A DNA stretch of 64,000 nt from positions 1 through 64,000 of the forward strand of contig NZ_JALDPT010000008.1 of assembly GCF_022695515.1 (NCBI RefSeq). The letters run 5' to 3'. Shown here piece by piece: positions 1-8,620 of the stretch; positions within the stretch are counted from its first letter, which is position 1; each line of letters begins with the position of its first letter. A program made the translations under genes and the position numbers. Under the pieces are notes generated by a model. That model was not told the origin of the DNA. It worked only from the letters and a program-made list of their open reading frames with translations, and did not search any database. This stretch comes from Phenylobacterium aquaticum. GTDB lineage: Bacteria; Pseudomonadota; Alphaproteobacteria; Caulobacterales; Caulobacteraceae.

Positions 1-207
1 GGGTCCATGGTCGTTGTAGCCTGATCGTTCCGATGTTCCGCGTCCGCGCGCGCGCACGACCTTCAGCTTCACCCATTCTTCCTGGACAGCGTACGCCTGC
101 TCGAAGGTGATCTCCGGATACTGCAGCGACAGCTGCCGGATCGGCTGGCCGGTCTTTTCGGCCTCGTCCAGCTGGCGGGCGACTTCGGCGATCTGCGCCT
201 GCTGCAT
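1..207 (-). CDS. 2-hydroxypenta-2,4-dienoate / 2-oxohept-3-enedioate hydratase, N-terminal fragment
   Basis: This is the first 69 codons of a gene that runs off the left edge. The ATG at 207 has a strong AGGAG ribosome site just upstream. Residues 4-50 follow the N-terminus of the HpaH/MhpD hydratase family closely (a QLDEAEKTGQPIR stretch, then YPEITFEQAYAVQEEWVKLK). Such enzymes hydrate the dienoate released by meta-cleavage hydrolases, which fits the ring-cleavage genes nearby. After about residue 51 the reading runs through a (CG)n tract at 43-56 and no longer resembles the family, so a frame error or true divergence is possible. It has its own promoter and operator just upstream. Confidence 0.7.
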   Translation of the reverse strand, partial: MQQAQIAEVARQLDEAEKTGQPIRQLSLQYPEITFEQAYAVQEEWVKLKVVRARGRGTSERSGYNDHGP

Positions 208-271
208 GATCCGAAATTCTCCTCCGCGAGGGCTGTTCCCGCGGGACGAGTGAACGTCTACCCCGGGATCA

Positions 272-314
272 CCATACAGTTCTGTCTGGTAGTTGACAGC
301 ATGCCGGGTGTCAA
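272..314 (-). promoter_or_regulatory. Promoter P1 with operator copy 1, driving the hydratase
   Basis: On the minus strand a TTGACA -35 box (314-309) and a TACCAG -10 box (291-286) are separated by 17 bases. An inverted repeat, CCATACA-GTTC-TGTCTGG (272-289), overlaps the -10 box. Three further promoter regions in this cluster carry the same type of repeat at nearly the same place (3451, 6116, 8647). I infer a repressor site, most likely for the TetR-family regulator at 6249-6926. Confidence 0.7.
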
Positions 315-323
315 TCGGCGGGC

Positions 324-1130
324 CTAGAACGGGGCGATCGGACGTACCCCCACGCCACCGTCGCTCAACATCAGCTGGCCGGTCACTGCGCGAGAGTCGC
401 GCCGACTGGCGAGCAGGACATACAGGCCGGCGTGGTCATCGGCTTCCTGCGCCAGGCGCAGGGGATTGGTCGGGACGATGCGCGCGGCCGAAGCTTCCCG
501 GTCTGCGCCGAGCGACCGCTGCGCCTGGCCCAGGGCGTCCATGCCGCGCAGCTCGGTGAGCGTCGCGCCCGGTCCCACGCCGTTGACCCGGACATCGGGT
601 GCGAACTCCAGCGCCAGCCGGCGGATGAGCCCCAGCACGGCGTGCTTGGACGAGACGTAGAGCACGCCGCCCCCGCCCGCCTCATGGCTCGCCACCGAGC
701 CCGTGTAGATCAGGCTGCCGCGGCTCTGCGTCAGGGCTTCGCGTGTGGCGAGCGCCAGCAGCAGGTAGCCACGCACGTTGATGGCGTAGATCTCGTCCAT
801 GGCGGCGACGAGGCTTTCGGGCGTGTACCGCGCCAGGGGGCGATGGAAATCGAACACCCCGGCATTGCCGACCGCGACGTCGAGGCGCCCGAACGTCGAG
901 ACGGCGGTCGCCACCGCGCTCTCGTGGGAAGCCCATTCCCGCACGTCGCCCACCACGGTCCGGATCCGGTCGCCGTGCGCCTCGGCGAGCGCCGCCACCC
1001 CGGCCGCATCCCGGTCCACCGCGACGAGGCCACGCACGCCTTCGTCCATGAAGCGCTGGACCACCGCGCGTCCAATGCCCGTAGCGGCGCCGGTGACGAT
1101 CGCCACCTGGTCGTCCAGCCAGCCGCTCAT
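324..1130 (-). CDS. Short-chain dehydrogenase, probable cis-dihydrodiol dehydrogenase
   Basis: A 268-residue SDR. The N-terminal NAD-binding motif is TGAATGIG (about residues 14-21), followed by NAG near residue 89 and the catalytic Ser/Tyr/Lys set with YVSSK near residue 160. The length matches the BphB/HcaB type. It lies 10 bases downstream of the dioxygenase beta subunit in the same direction, so the expected reaction is oxidation of the arene cis-dihydrodiol made by that enzyme to a catechol. It is the last gene of the P2 transcription unit. The substrate ring cannot be read from sequence. Confidence 0.82.
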   Translation of the reverse strand: MSGWLDDQVAIVTGAATGIGRAVVQRFMDEGVRGLVAVDRDAAGVAALAEAHGDRIRTVVGDVREWASHESAVATAVSTFGRLDVAVGNAGVFDFHRPLARYTPESLVAAMDEIYAINVRGYLLLALATREALTQSRGSLIYTGSVASHEAGGGGVLYVSSKHAVLGLIRRLALEFAPDVRVNGVGPGATLTELRGMDALGQAQRSLGADREASAARIVPTNPLRLAQEADDHAGLYVLLASRRDSRAVTGQLMLSDGGVGVRPIAPF

Positions 1131-1140
1131 GACGCCGCGC

Positions 1141-1719
1141 TCACAGGAACACGTTCAGGTTCTTGGCGAGCAGCACGGTCTGGGTGATGTGGATCTCCCG
1201 CCGCGCCAGCCGCAGCCCGCCGTCGGCCTGGCGCCGCAGCAGGTCGGTCCGACGCCCCGCGAGCCAGTTCTCTTCCGACTCGTTGCGCCCCCGGCAGTTC
1301 ACGAAGGTCGAATAGACCTGGTACTCGCCCTCGACCGCGGTGAGCTCGACCTCGACGTTGTTGATGATGTGCACGGCCCGCGTCGGCGGGTCCTCCGCCC
1401 AGGCGGTGGCGTGCATGAACCGGGTTACCCGGCGGCGCAGGTTGAGCAGGTCGTCGTCGTAGAAGGCCATCCGCTCGATCAGCGGCCCGGCCGTGGTGTC
1501 GTTGCGGTAGCGGGCCTGCATGCCGGGCATCCAGTAGTGGACGTCCTCGGTCATCAGCCCGAGCCACTCCTCGTACCGCTCCTGGTCCAACAACCGCGCC
1601 TCGCGGTAGAGGAACTGCTCGATCTCGAACACGAGATCGCGATCCGGCAGAGCGGGGAAGCTTGGCGGCTTCGGTGACCGGATGACGTCCGCGGGGTCGA
1701 TCTGTCTCGCCTGGCTCAC
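1141..1719 (-). CDS. Ring-hydroxylating dioxygenase, small (beta) subunit
   Basis: 192 residues from a GTG start only 2 bases after the alpha-subunit stop, which implies translational coupling. A longer reading from 1776 would overlap the alpha subunit and is unlikely. The protein has the cone-shaped beta-subunit fold signature: an FEIEQFLYREARLLDQERYEEWL helix region, then the YWMPG strand region and a C-terminal HITQTVLLAKNLNVFL stretch. Beta subunits of biphenyl, benzene and phenylpropionate dioxygenases have this size and order. The subunit is structural and can influence substrate choice. It pairs with the alpha subunit directly upstream. Confidence 0.88.
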   Translation of the reverse strand: MSQARQIDPADVIRSPKPPSFPALPDRDLVFEIEQFLYREARLLDQERYEEWLGLMTEDVHYWMPGMQARYRNDTTAGPLIERMAFYDDDLLNLRRRVTRFMHATAWAEDPPTRAVHIINNVEVELTAVEGEYQVYSTFVNCRGRNESEENWLAGRRTDLLRRQADGGLRLARREIHITQTVLLAKNLNVFL

Positions 1720-1721
1720 GA

Positions 1722-3049
1722 TCAGCGCCCCCCCGGAACTTGCGACCAATCCTCGGCGCTCACCAGGTCGAGCCACCGTCCATAGAATGCCCGCTGATTG
1801 GAATCATTGAACTTCCGTTGGTGAACATTGCCGGGAAGCTCCTCGTGCTCGACGTTGCTGTTCAGGCCGAGGCTGTAGTGGAGCTTCTGGCGACGGGCCA
1901 CGACGCCGGCCGCCGTCCGGGTGGCGTTCTCCCAGTTTTCCCCATCGTCCATCTCCAGGGTGCCCGACGGCGAGAAGGTCCGCATGACGCCGCGCCGGTA
2001 CTTCTCCTTGATCGACTCCGGGGCGCTCTTGTTCACCAGCACCCAGGTGTGCAGCTCCGTCCGCTGCGGACGCGCGGGTTCCAGGTGCGGATCGTGTTCA
2101 GGCCGGCGAGGAACGAGAAGTGCGGGAACAGGGTAGCCGAACCCATGGCCCCCACCATCCGCGACCGCAGCTTGCCGAGCCGCTCGGCGACCAGCGCTTC
2201 CCGCTCGCGGATGTATTCGACCACCTCCGGCTCGCCGAGGGTCATGACGTTGCCGACCATGTCGAAGCCGAACTGCATGCCATGGCCGTTGGCGTTGGCT
2301 TGGTAGACGCTGTCCTGCTTGGCCTTGCCGACGCCCCCGCCGAGCATGGCGACAGCTCCGGAGTTGTGCGTCCACTGGGCGTGCAGGGAATCCCCAACGA
2401 AATTCTCGGCCGGGACCTTCCAGTTGCAGTCGATCCAGGACTTGATGTTTCCCGTCAGGAACTCCGTCCCCCCCTCGTCCGTGTCCAGCAGCACGTCGAG
2501 GTACCAGCGGTAGTCGCCAAGGTAGTCGTCGAGGCTGGGCGCGCCCGGATCGAAGGTGGCGAAGATCAGTCCCTTGTACGACCCCACCCGGGCCTGCATC
2601 AGGCCCATCTCGGACTTGTCGAAGTCGGGGCAGGTCTTCTCGTAGATCTCCTCGGCGGGCATCCCCAGGAGGGCGCCGTCGCGACCGAACGCCCAGCCGT
2701 GATAGTTGCAGGTGAACCGCCGCGCGTTGCCGGCTTCGGCGAAGCACACCCGGTTGCCCCGGTGCGGGCAGGCATTGAGGAACACCCGCACCTGGCCATC
2801 GTTGCCGCGGGCGACGATGACGCCGTCCTCGCCGATCGTGGTGGTCAGGAAGTCACCCGGACCCGCGACCTGGCTCTCGTGGGCCACGAAGATCCAGCAG
2901 CGCGCGAAAATCCGCTCGAGCTCCAGCCGGTAGATCGCCTCGTCCCAGAAGATCCGCGGCGAGATCCGCCCGGCCTCAAGGTCGACCAGTTCGCGCAGCG
3001 ACTGTGCCGAAGGGCGGGCCCAGTCCTCGACCTGCAACTGTTCGCTCAT
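1722..3049 (-). CDS. Ring-hydroxylating dioxygenase, large (alpha) subunit, interrupted by a frameshift
   Basis: Reconstructed as about 442 residues. The ATG at 3049 follows a GGAGG site and overlaps the ferredoxin stop by 4 bases. The Rieske centre ligands are visible as C94-x-H96 and C114-xx-H117. The mononuclear iron region shows D220, H223 and H228 with the same spacing as naphthalene dioxygenase. Frame is lost near 2070-2076, after NTIRTWNPR, in a CGCGCG run. The continuation, TELHTWVLVNK to the C-terminus, sits in another frame and ends at 1722. One missing base would restore it, and I read this as a sequencing indel. Together with beta, ferredoxin and reductase it forms a class IIB type system that adds O2 to an aromatic ring. 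Confidence 0.88.
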
Positions 3050-3381
3050 CCTGAAACCTCCTGGTCCGTCCGCGCGGCGCGCAGATCGGCGAAGACCACC
3101 CCGTCCACCACCTGCACGGGGAATGCCCGGATCGGATCCGTGGCCGGGAAACACATCGGTCGACCGTCGCGCACATCGAACCGGCCGTCGTGGACCGGGC
3201 AGCAGAGATCGTGCCCCTCGACCCAGCCCTCGCTCAGCGAGGCCTTGGCGTGACTGCAGCGGTCCTGGGTGGCGTAGTACGCGCCCTCGATCCGGCAGAC
3301 GGCGACGGCCTCCAGGCCGTCCGGCCGCACCCGGCGCACGTCGCCCTCCGGCACCTCGTCGGCTGCGATCAGCCGCGTCAT
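3046..3381 (-). CDS. Rieske-type ferredoxin of the dioxygenase
   Basis: 111 residues. The [2Fe-2S] ligands are C42-S-H44 and C61-xx-H64 (CCPVHDGRFD), typical of the BphA3/HcaC ferredoxins that pass electrons from a flavin reductase to the terminal oxygenase. The ATG at 3381 follows GGAAGG. The stop overlaps the alpha-subunit start (ATGA), so the two are translationally coupled. This is the first gene of the unit driven by promoter P2, with a leader of roughly 80 bases. The matching reductase is at 10718-11887 on the other strand. Confidence 0.88.
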   Translation of the reverse strand: MTRLIAADEVPEGDVRRVRPDGLEAVAVCRIEGAYYATQDRCSHAKASLSEGWVEGHDLCCPVHDGRFDVRDGRPMCFPATDPIRAFPVQVVDGVVFADLRAARTDQEVSG

Positions 3382-3450
3382 CCCTTCCACCGCCACCCCG
3401 CCGCTCACTCCGAAAGCCCCTTCACGGTCCGTCACTCCGACTAAGCCAGT

Positions 3451-3495
3451 CCATACAGATGTGTATGGTTTAGGCATCGGGCCGGAGGCTGTCAA
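3451..3495 (-). promoter_or_regulatory. Promoter P2 with a perfect operator, driving ferredoxin-alpha-beta-dehydrogenase
   Basis: On the minus strand TTGACA (3495-3490), a 17-base spacer and TAAACC (3472-3467) are followed at once by the perfect palindrome CCATACAGATGTGTATGG (3451-3468). The -35 box overlaps the stop codon of the upstream CoA-transferase gene, so this is an internal promoter within a run of same-strand genes. It is the cleanest of the four operator copies in the cluster. Confidence 0.78.
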
Positions 3496-4697
3496 TCGGC
3501 GCGAGTACGCCCCGAGACCGCCGCCGAGGCCCGCAGCTCGGAGATTCGGTCCGGCCCATAGCCGAGCCACTCTTCTAGAATCTCATCGGTGTGCTCCCCG
3601 GTGCCGGGGGTTCGCCGACGGGGTCCCACTGGCGTGTCGGAGAGCCGGGGGACTGCTCCCTGCATCGGCAAGGTGACGCCGCCGCCCTGGTCGATCTCGA
3701 CGATGAACCCGCGATGCCGGAGCTGCGGGTTCTCGACTACGTCGGCCACCGTGGCGATCCGCGCGCAGGGAACGCCGGCTTCTCCGAGGATCGCCTCGAT
3801 CTCGCCGCCGTCGCGCTCCGCCGCCCAGGCTTCGACGATCGCCTCGGTGGCGGCGAGGTTGGCGACCCGCGCCGCGTTGCTGGCGAACCGCGGGTCATGC
3901 ATCAGCTCCGGACGGCCGGCGACCCTGAGGAACCGCTCGAACATGTCGTCCCCGCCGCACAGGACCAGCACCCACGCGCCGTCGCGGGCCTGGAAGACGT
4001 TGCTCGGGGCCACCGCCCGTCCGCGGGCCCCGGTGCGGGTCGTGGTCACGCCGTTCAGGATCTGGTTGGGGATCGCCGTCATCAACAGGGAGGCGCCGCT
4101 TTCGAGCAGCGAGATGTCGACCACCTGCCCGCGGCCGGTGCGGTGGCGCGCGTGCAGCGCCCCTAGGACGCCGATTGTCGAATGAAGGCCGGCGACGTGG
4201 TCGCAGACAAACACCCCCATCAGCGCGGGCGGGCCGTCCGGCGGGCCGGTGAGGTCCATGAGGCCGCTCATCGCCTGGGCGGCCGAGTCGAAGCAGGGCC
4301 GCGGGGCGTACGGACCGTCCTGGCCGAAGCCGCTGATCCGGGCCATCACCAGGCGGGGATTGATCGCCCTGAGCTCGTCCCAGCTGCAGCCCATCTTCTC
4401 CATGGTGCCGGGGACGAAGTTCTCCACGAGCACGTCCGCCTCGGCCACGAGGGCCTTCAGGACGTCCTGCCCCTCACGGTTGCGCAGATCGAGCGCAATG
4501 CCCCGCTTGCTGCGGTTCATGACGTGGAAGTTCAGGCTCGTGCCGGCCAGGTCCGGCGGATACTGGCGCAGGCTGTCGCCGCCGCCGCTCTCCACCTTGA
4601 TCACTTCCGCCCCCATGTCGCCCAGCATCATGGCGCAATACGGCCCGGCGACGAATCGGGCGAGGTCGATGACTTTCAATCCCTCGAGAGGGCCCAC
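3492..4697 (-). CDS. CaiB/BaiF family III CoA-transferase
   Basis: 401 residues from a GTG start with AAGGAG upstream. Features of the family: N-terminal GLKVIDLARFVAGPY and GAEVIKVE, then the probable catalytic Asp166 in CDHVAG, followed by ALHARHRTGRGQ. These enzymes move CoA between carboxylic acids through an aspartyl-CoA thioester. It follows the MFS transporter by 31 bases and probably shares its transcript. With the CoA ligase at 6940-8547 it suggests that an acid substrate or product of this pathway is handled as a CoA ester. The actual donor and acceptor are unknown. Confidence 0.85.
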   Translation of the reverse strand: MGPLEGLKVIDLARFVAGPYCAMMLGDMGAEVIKVESGGGDSLRQYPPDLAGTSLNFHVMNRSKRGIALDLRNREGQDVLKALVAEADVLVENFVPGTMEKMGCSWDELRAINPRLVMARISGFGQDGPYAPRPCFDSAAQAMSGLMDLTGPPDGPPALMGVFVCDHVAGLHSTIGVLGALHARHRTGRGQVVDISLLESGASLLMTAIPNQILNGVTTTRTGARGRAVAPSNVFQARDGAWVLVLCGGDDMFERFLRVAGRPELMHDPRFASNAARVANLAATEAIVEAWAAERDGGEIEAILGEAGVPCARIATVADVVENPQLRHRGFIVEIDQGGGVTLPMQGAVPRLSDTPVGPRRRTPGTGEHTDEILEEWLGYGPDRISELRASAAVSGRTRAD

Positions 4698-4728
4698 GGC
4701 GTGCTCCTTGCGGGTTCCGGTCCGGCGT

Positions 4729-6081
4729 CTAGCTGACGGTTTCCTCGTCGATGGTCTTGGCGGCCAGCAGGAACAGGACGATCGAGACCACGATCACCCC
4801 CTCCCCGATGATCTTCGCCCAGCGCAGCCCCTCGGCGGCGCCCAGGCCGCCGGTGGTGGCGAGGAGATCGCTGATCGCCCCCACCGCCAGGGGCCCGAAG
4901 CCGAGACCGATCAGGTTCAGGGTGAACAGCAGCACGGCCGCGGCCGTCGCCCGGGTTTCCGGCCGCACCAGGCCCTGGATCGAGGCGTAGACCGGTCCGA
5001 ACCACGCCGTGTTCAGGAAGGCGGCGCCCGCCAGCAGCAGAATCCCCACGGCCGCCGACGGTGCCAGCATCGCGCCGACCACGAACGGCAGGGCGAGCGC
5101 CGCGAACGCCGCGGGCAGGTAGACGTGAGCCCGCAGGTCCTTGGCGATCAGCCGGTCGGACAGCCGGCCGCCGAGCACCGCGCCCAGGATGCCGGCCACG
5201 CCGCTCGTGAGCCCGATGGCGATCCCGAGGAAGCCCGCGGACTTCAGGCCGAACATGCCGCCCAGCGAGGCCAGCTCGGCGGTGTGGTTGCGCAGGAAGA
5301 AGGACGCCGTGAACGCGGTCTGCCCATAGGTGACGAAGGCCTGGAAGGCGGCCGCGAAGGCGATCAGCCAGAAGGTGCGCTTGGTCGCCAACTCCCGGCA
5401 GGCGTCGGCGAACTTCGGCCGTTGCGCGGCCTTCTGGGCGATGGCGGCCCGCAGCTTGCGCCGCGGCTCGTGCAGGGTCGTGGCGGCCAGGAGCGCCAGC
5501 AATAGGCCCGGCGCGCCCGCCACCAGGAACGCCGCGCGCCATCCGTACGCGTCGGCGATCACCCCACCCAGGGCCATGCCGAGCAGCGTCCCGAGGGGCG
5601 TGCCCATGGCGTAGAACGCCAGCCCCGAGGCCCGCTTCTCGCGGGGCATGTAGTCGGAGATCAGCGAGTGCGCCGGCGGGCTGCAACCCGCCTCCCCGAT
5701 GCCCACCCCGAAGCGGGCCAGGATCATCTGCGGGAAGCTCGTCACGAAGCTGCACGCCACCGTGAAGCTGCTCCAGACGAACACCGAGGCGGCGATGATC
5801 CGGGGACGGTCGCCATGCTCCGCGAGCCTTGCGATGGGAATGCCCAGGACGCTGTACAGGAGGGCGAAGGCGAGCCCCGTCATGACGCCCAGCTGCCAGT
5901 CGGCCAACCCAAGCTCGAGCTTGATCGGCTCGGCGAGGATGTTGATCACCTGCCGGTCGAGGAAGTTGAACGTGTAGATCAGCAGCAGCAGCCACATCGC
6001 GCCGCGGTGGCCGGAGACGGCCTCAGCCGCGGAGGCCGTCTCCGGGAGCGATGTCCCGGCCCGCACTGCGTCGTCCGCCAT
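4729..6081 (-). CDS. MFS transporter, probable aromatic substrate uptake
   Basis: 450 residues from the ATG at 6081, which has GGGGGAG upstream. An upstream in-frame reading to 6198 would cross the operator and is rejected. Twelve hydrophobic segments can be traced. The first has FNFLDRQ, and the loop after TM4 carries GVGIGEAGCSPPAHSLISDY, the motif of the spinster/hexuronate-like MFS group often found beside aromatic and steroid catabolic genes. It is closely similar in layout to the truncated MFS at 11884. It is first in its unit, behind an operator-controlled promoter, ahead of the CoA-transferase. Confidence 0.85.
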   Translation of the reverse strand: MADDAVRAGTSLPETASAAEAVSGHRGAMWLLLLIYTFNFLDRQVINILAEPIKLELGLADWQLGVMTGLAFALLYSVLGIPIARLAEHGDRPRIIAASVFVWSSFTVACSFVTSFPQMILARFGVGIGEAGCSPPAHSLISDYMPREKRASGLAFYAMGTPLGTLLGMALGGVIADAYGWRAAFLVAGAPGLLLALLAATTLHEPRRKLRAAIAQKAAQRPKFADACRELATKRTFWLIAFAAAFQAFVTYGQTAFTASFFLRNHTAELASLGGMFGLKSAGFLGIAIGLTSGVAGILGAVLGGRLSDRLIAKDLRAHVYLPAAFAALALPFVVGAMLAPSAAVGILLLAGAAFLNTAWFGPVYASIQGLVRPETRATAAAVLLFTLNLIGLGFGPLAVGAISDLLATTGGLGAAEGLRWAKIIGEGVIVVSIVLFLLAAKTIDEETVS

Positions 6082-6115
6082 GAAGCTCCCCCACGCTCGC
6101 TCCGGCGGCTCCGGA

Positions 6116-6160
6116 ACGTACACTAGTGTCTGTGATATCGGGTCGCATCGTCGGAGGCAA
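6116..6160 (-). promoter_or_regulatory. Promoter P4 with operator, between the MFS and TetR genes
   Basis: On the minus strand TTGCCT (6160-6155), a 17-base spacer and TATCAC (6137-6132) precede the MFS start at 6081. The degenerate operator ACGTACA-CTAG-TGTCTGT (6116-6133) overlaps the last 2 bases of the -10 box, as at P2. Since the TetR gene diverges from here, the same site could also give autoregulation. No clear promoter for tetR is visible on the plus strand. Confidence 0.6.
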
Positions 6161-6248
6161 TCACCCAGTCGAACGAACCTCCAGCCCATCGGGCGCACCA
6201 GACCGGCGCCTCGCGATCACGGAGTCGCGCTGGGCGCGCACTGGCCGT

Positions 6249-6926
6249 ATGAACTGGGGGTTGGCGATCAGGCGCCGGTCGCGGACCGGGAGAACGGGGG
6301 ATTCGGAGTTGGGGACAACCAAAGCGCAGGGTGCTGCCAGGGCGACGGGGCCCGCAAAGCGCCAGCTGACCCGCGACGACTGGATCGACGCCGCGACCCA
6401 GCGGCTCGTGAACATGAGCGTCGACGCGGTTCGGGTCGAGCCGCTGGCCGCCGAGATCGGCGTGAGCCGGGGAAGCTTTTACTGGCACTTCAAGAGCCGC
6501 AAGGAGCTGCTCGAGGCCATCCTCGCCAAGTGGCGGGAGAACCAGACCCGCCGCATCATGGAGCGGATCAAGCAGGATCGCAGGCTGGGGGTGAGCGAGC
6601 AGCTCGCCCAGCTCCGCGAGCTGCCCAGCAGCCGCCGGGCCGAGGTGGCCGCCGCCCTCGAGCTGGCCATCCGCGCCTGGGCGCGGCGCGACAAGCTCGC
6701 CAAGCGCGTCGTCTCCGAGGTCGACCGCGAGCGGATGGAGTTCACCATCAGCCTGATGATCGAGGGCGGCACCGAGGAAAGCCAGGCGCGTTTCCTGGGG
6801 CTGCTCGGCTATGCCTACACGATCGGCGAATCCCTGCTGCACGAGGTGATCACCGAAGAGCAGGTGCGGGACTGCCGCGCCCACATCCTCGAGGTCCAGA
6901 TCGCCGCCCTGAAGGATCCCGGCTGA
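6249..6926 (+). CDS. TetR/AcrR-family transcriptional regulator
   Basis: The N-terminal helix-turn-helix is clear (LAAEIGVSRGSFYWHFKSRKELLEAI), followed by a helical ligand-binding domain of about 140 residues with no family-specific motif I recognise. The frame is open from 6126, but that region holds the MFS promoter. The ATG at 6249 or the TTG at 6309 (with GGGGGA upstream) are the realistic starts. It is divergent from the MFS-CoA-transferase unit and convergent with the CoA ligase. It is the only regulator in the cluster, so it is the natural candidate to bind the four CCATACA-N4-TGTATGG-like sites. Confidence 0.85.
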   Translation: MNWGLAIRRRSRTGRTGDSELGTTKAQGAARATGPAKRQLTRDDWIDAATQRLVNMSVDAVRVEPLAAEIGVSRGSFYWHFKSRKELLEAILAKWRENQTRRIMERIKQDRRLGVSEQLAQLRELPSSRRAEVAAALELAIRAWARRDKLAKRVVSEVDRERMEFTISLMIEGGTEESQARFLGLLGYAYTIGESLLHEVITEEQVRDCRAHILEVQIAALKDPG

Positions 6927-6939
6927 GGCCGCCAGTGGT

Positions 6940-8547
6940 TCAGGCGTCGAGCAGCCTGGGCCGCAGCCGCAACCCGTGCGCCTCCCGATCCCAGGTGTCG
7001 GGAGTGACGCCCTCGCGCCGCAGCTGGTCCTTGGTGACCTTGTTGGTGCTGGTCTTCGGCAGCTCCGGCAGGAACCGGAAGAAGCGCGGCACCATGAAGT
7101 GGGCGCAGCGATCCGCGAGGAACGCCGTCAGCGCTTCGGGCGACACCGTCTCGCCGTGGGGCGAAGCGATCACCGCCATGACGTCCTGGTCGCCGTGCGG
7201 GGACGGGACGCCGATCACCGCCACCTCCAGCACGCCGGGGAAGGCCGCAACCTCCTGCTCGACTTCCTGCGAGGAGACATTCTCGCCGCGACGGCGAATG
7301 GCGTCCTTGATCCGGTCGACGAAGTAGAAATTCCCCTCGGCATCCTGCCGGAAGGCGTCGCCCGTGTGGAACCAGCCGTTGCGCCAGGCCGCCAGGGTGG
7401 CGGCAGGATCGTTGAGGTAGCCGGCGTTCATGGTCCACGGCTGGCTGGCGCGGAGGATCAGCTCGCCGACCGCGCCGACCGTCGCCTCGTTATCGTGGGC
7501 GTCGACGATCCTCGCCTCGATTCCGTCGCGGGCCCGGCCGCAGCTGCCGAACACCCGGCTGTCCGCCGCCGTGAGGAGGGGCACCGAGACCTCCGTCATG
7601 CTAAAGGCGGCGAAATAGGAGAACCCCTGGCGCTCGGCGAAGGCCGCCGTCTCCGGGGTGATCGGCGACATCATGCAGAAGTCGAAGGGGGCCCGGGAAG
7701 AGGGATCCACGGTCGCCGCCAGATAGCCGGTGATCGAGCTCAGGAGCCCCACCAGGCGGTTGCAGCCCGCAGCCTCCACATCGCCCCACAGCGTCTGCGC
7801 GCTGAAGGCGGGCGCGAGGTGCATCGAGGCCCCGGCCGCGAGGGTCGCGACGGCGGCGCCCAGGGCCAGGGTGTGGAACAGGGGCGTGTAGATGTAGATC
7901 CGATCGGTCGCCTCCAGGTACCCGTGCGAGGCGGCCCCGGCCGCCCCCACCTGGGCGTAGGGGCAGAGCACCCCCTTGGCGCGTCCCGTGGTGCCGGAGG
8001 TGAACAGCACCGCGGCGATGTCCCAGGGCTGGGGCGAGGCGGACACCTCGACCGGCGCGCCCGTGAGCAGAGCCTCGTCATGGATCCGGAACGGCAGGTC
8101 GGGGACCACGCCCGGCCCGGCCAGGATCACCGTCTCCAGCCGCCCCGCGTGGAACTCGCCGAGCCGGTCGGACAACTCGGAATGGCAGACCATGACCGGG
8201 GCGTCGGCGGTGACCACGGCGTGCCGCAGCATCTCGCCGCGCAGGGCGGTGTTCAGCGGCGCGATCACCGCGCCCAGCGCGCTCGCGCCGAACCAGGCCC
8301 GCAGGAAGGCCGCACCGTTGGGCAGGAACAGCAGCACCCGGTCCCCGGCCGTCACGCCCACTTGCGCAAGACCCGCGGCGGCGGCCTGCGCAGCCGCCCA
8401 GGCCTCTCCGTAGGTCCAGCGCGAGCCATCCGCGAACGTGGCGCAGAGCGCATCGGGCATCTCGGCCGCACGCCGCGCAAGGATGGCCGGCACGACGCAG
8501 GAATCGGCCGTGGCCGGGCGATCTTCGAACCAGGATGGAAACGTCAT
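6940..8547 (-). CDS. AMP-dependent acyl/aryl-CoA synthetase
   Basis: 535 residues. The adenylate-forming signatures are in order: the P-loop LFTSGTTGRAKG, YFAAFSMTE (aromatic motif region), WFHTGD, DRIKDAIRRRGENVSSQEVE hinge and a C-terminal lysine in PKTSTNKVTK. ANL enzymes of this type activate carboxylic acids to CoA thioesters. It is transcribed away from the ring-cleavage operon out of a shared regulatory region (8621-8668). The start is placed at 8547 (MTFPSWFEDRP) because the family begins there; the ribosome site is weak. The substrate may be a side-chain or ring acid of the pathway. Confidence 0.85.
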   Translation of the reverse strand: MTFPSWFEDRPATADSCVVPAILARRAAEMPDALCATFADGSRWTYGEAWAAAQAAAAGLAQVGVTAGDRVLLFLPNGAAFLRAWFGASALGAVIAPLNTALRGEMLRHAVVTADAPVMVCHSELSDRLGEFHAGRLETVILAGPGVVPDLPFRIHDEALLTGAPVEVSASPQPWDIAAVLFTSGTTGRAKGVLCPYAQVGAAGAASHGYLEATDRIYIYTPLFHTLALGAAVATLAAGASMHLAPAFSAQTLWGDVEAAGCNRLVGLLSSITGYLAATVDPSSRAPFDFCMMSPITPETAAFAERQGFSYFAAFSMTEVSVPLLTAADSRVFGSCGRARDGIEARIVDAHDNEATVGAVGELILRASQPWTMNAGYLNDPAATLAAWRNGWFHTGDAFRQDAEGNFYFVDRIKDAIRRRGENVSSQEVEQEVAAFPGVLEVAVIGVPSPHGDQDVMAVIASPHGETVSPEALTAFLADRCAHFMVPRFFRFLPELPKTSTNKVTKDQLRREGVTPDTWDREAHGLRLRPRLLDA

Positions 8548-8620
8548 CGGACCAGACCCTTGAAGCAGCACGTTGGGGGGCGCCGCCCCGGGCACATACG
8601 ATCGGGGCCAGCCGCGCGGT

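Noticed and set aside
6126..6248. Longer TetR reading from 6126
   Set aside because: It would place the operator and the MFS promoter inside coding sequence, and these 41 residues look unlike a regulator N-terminus.
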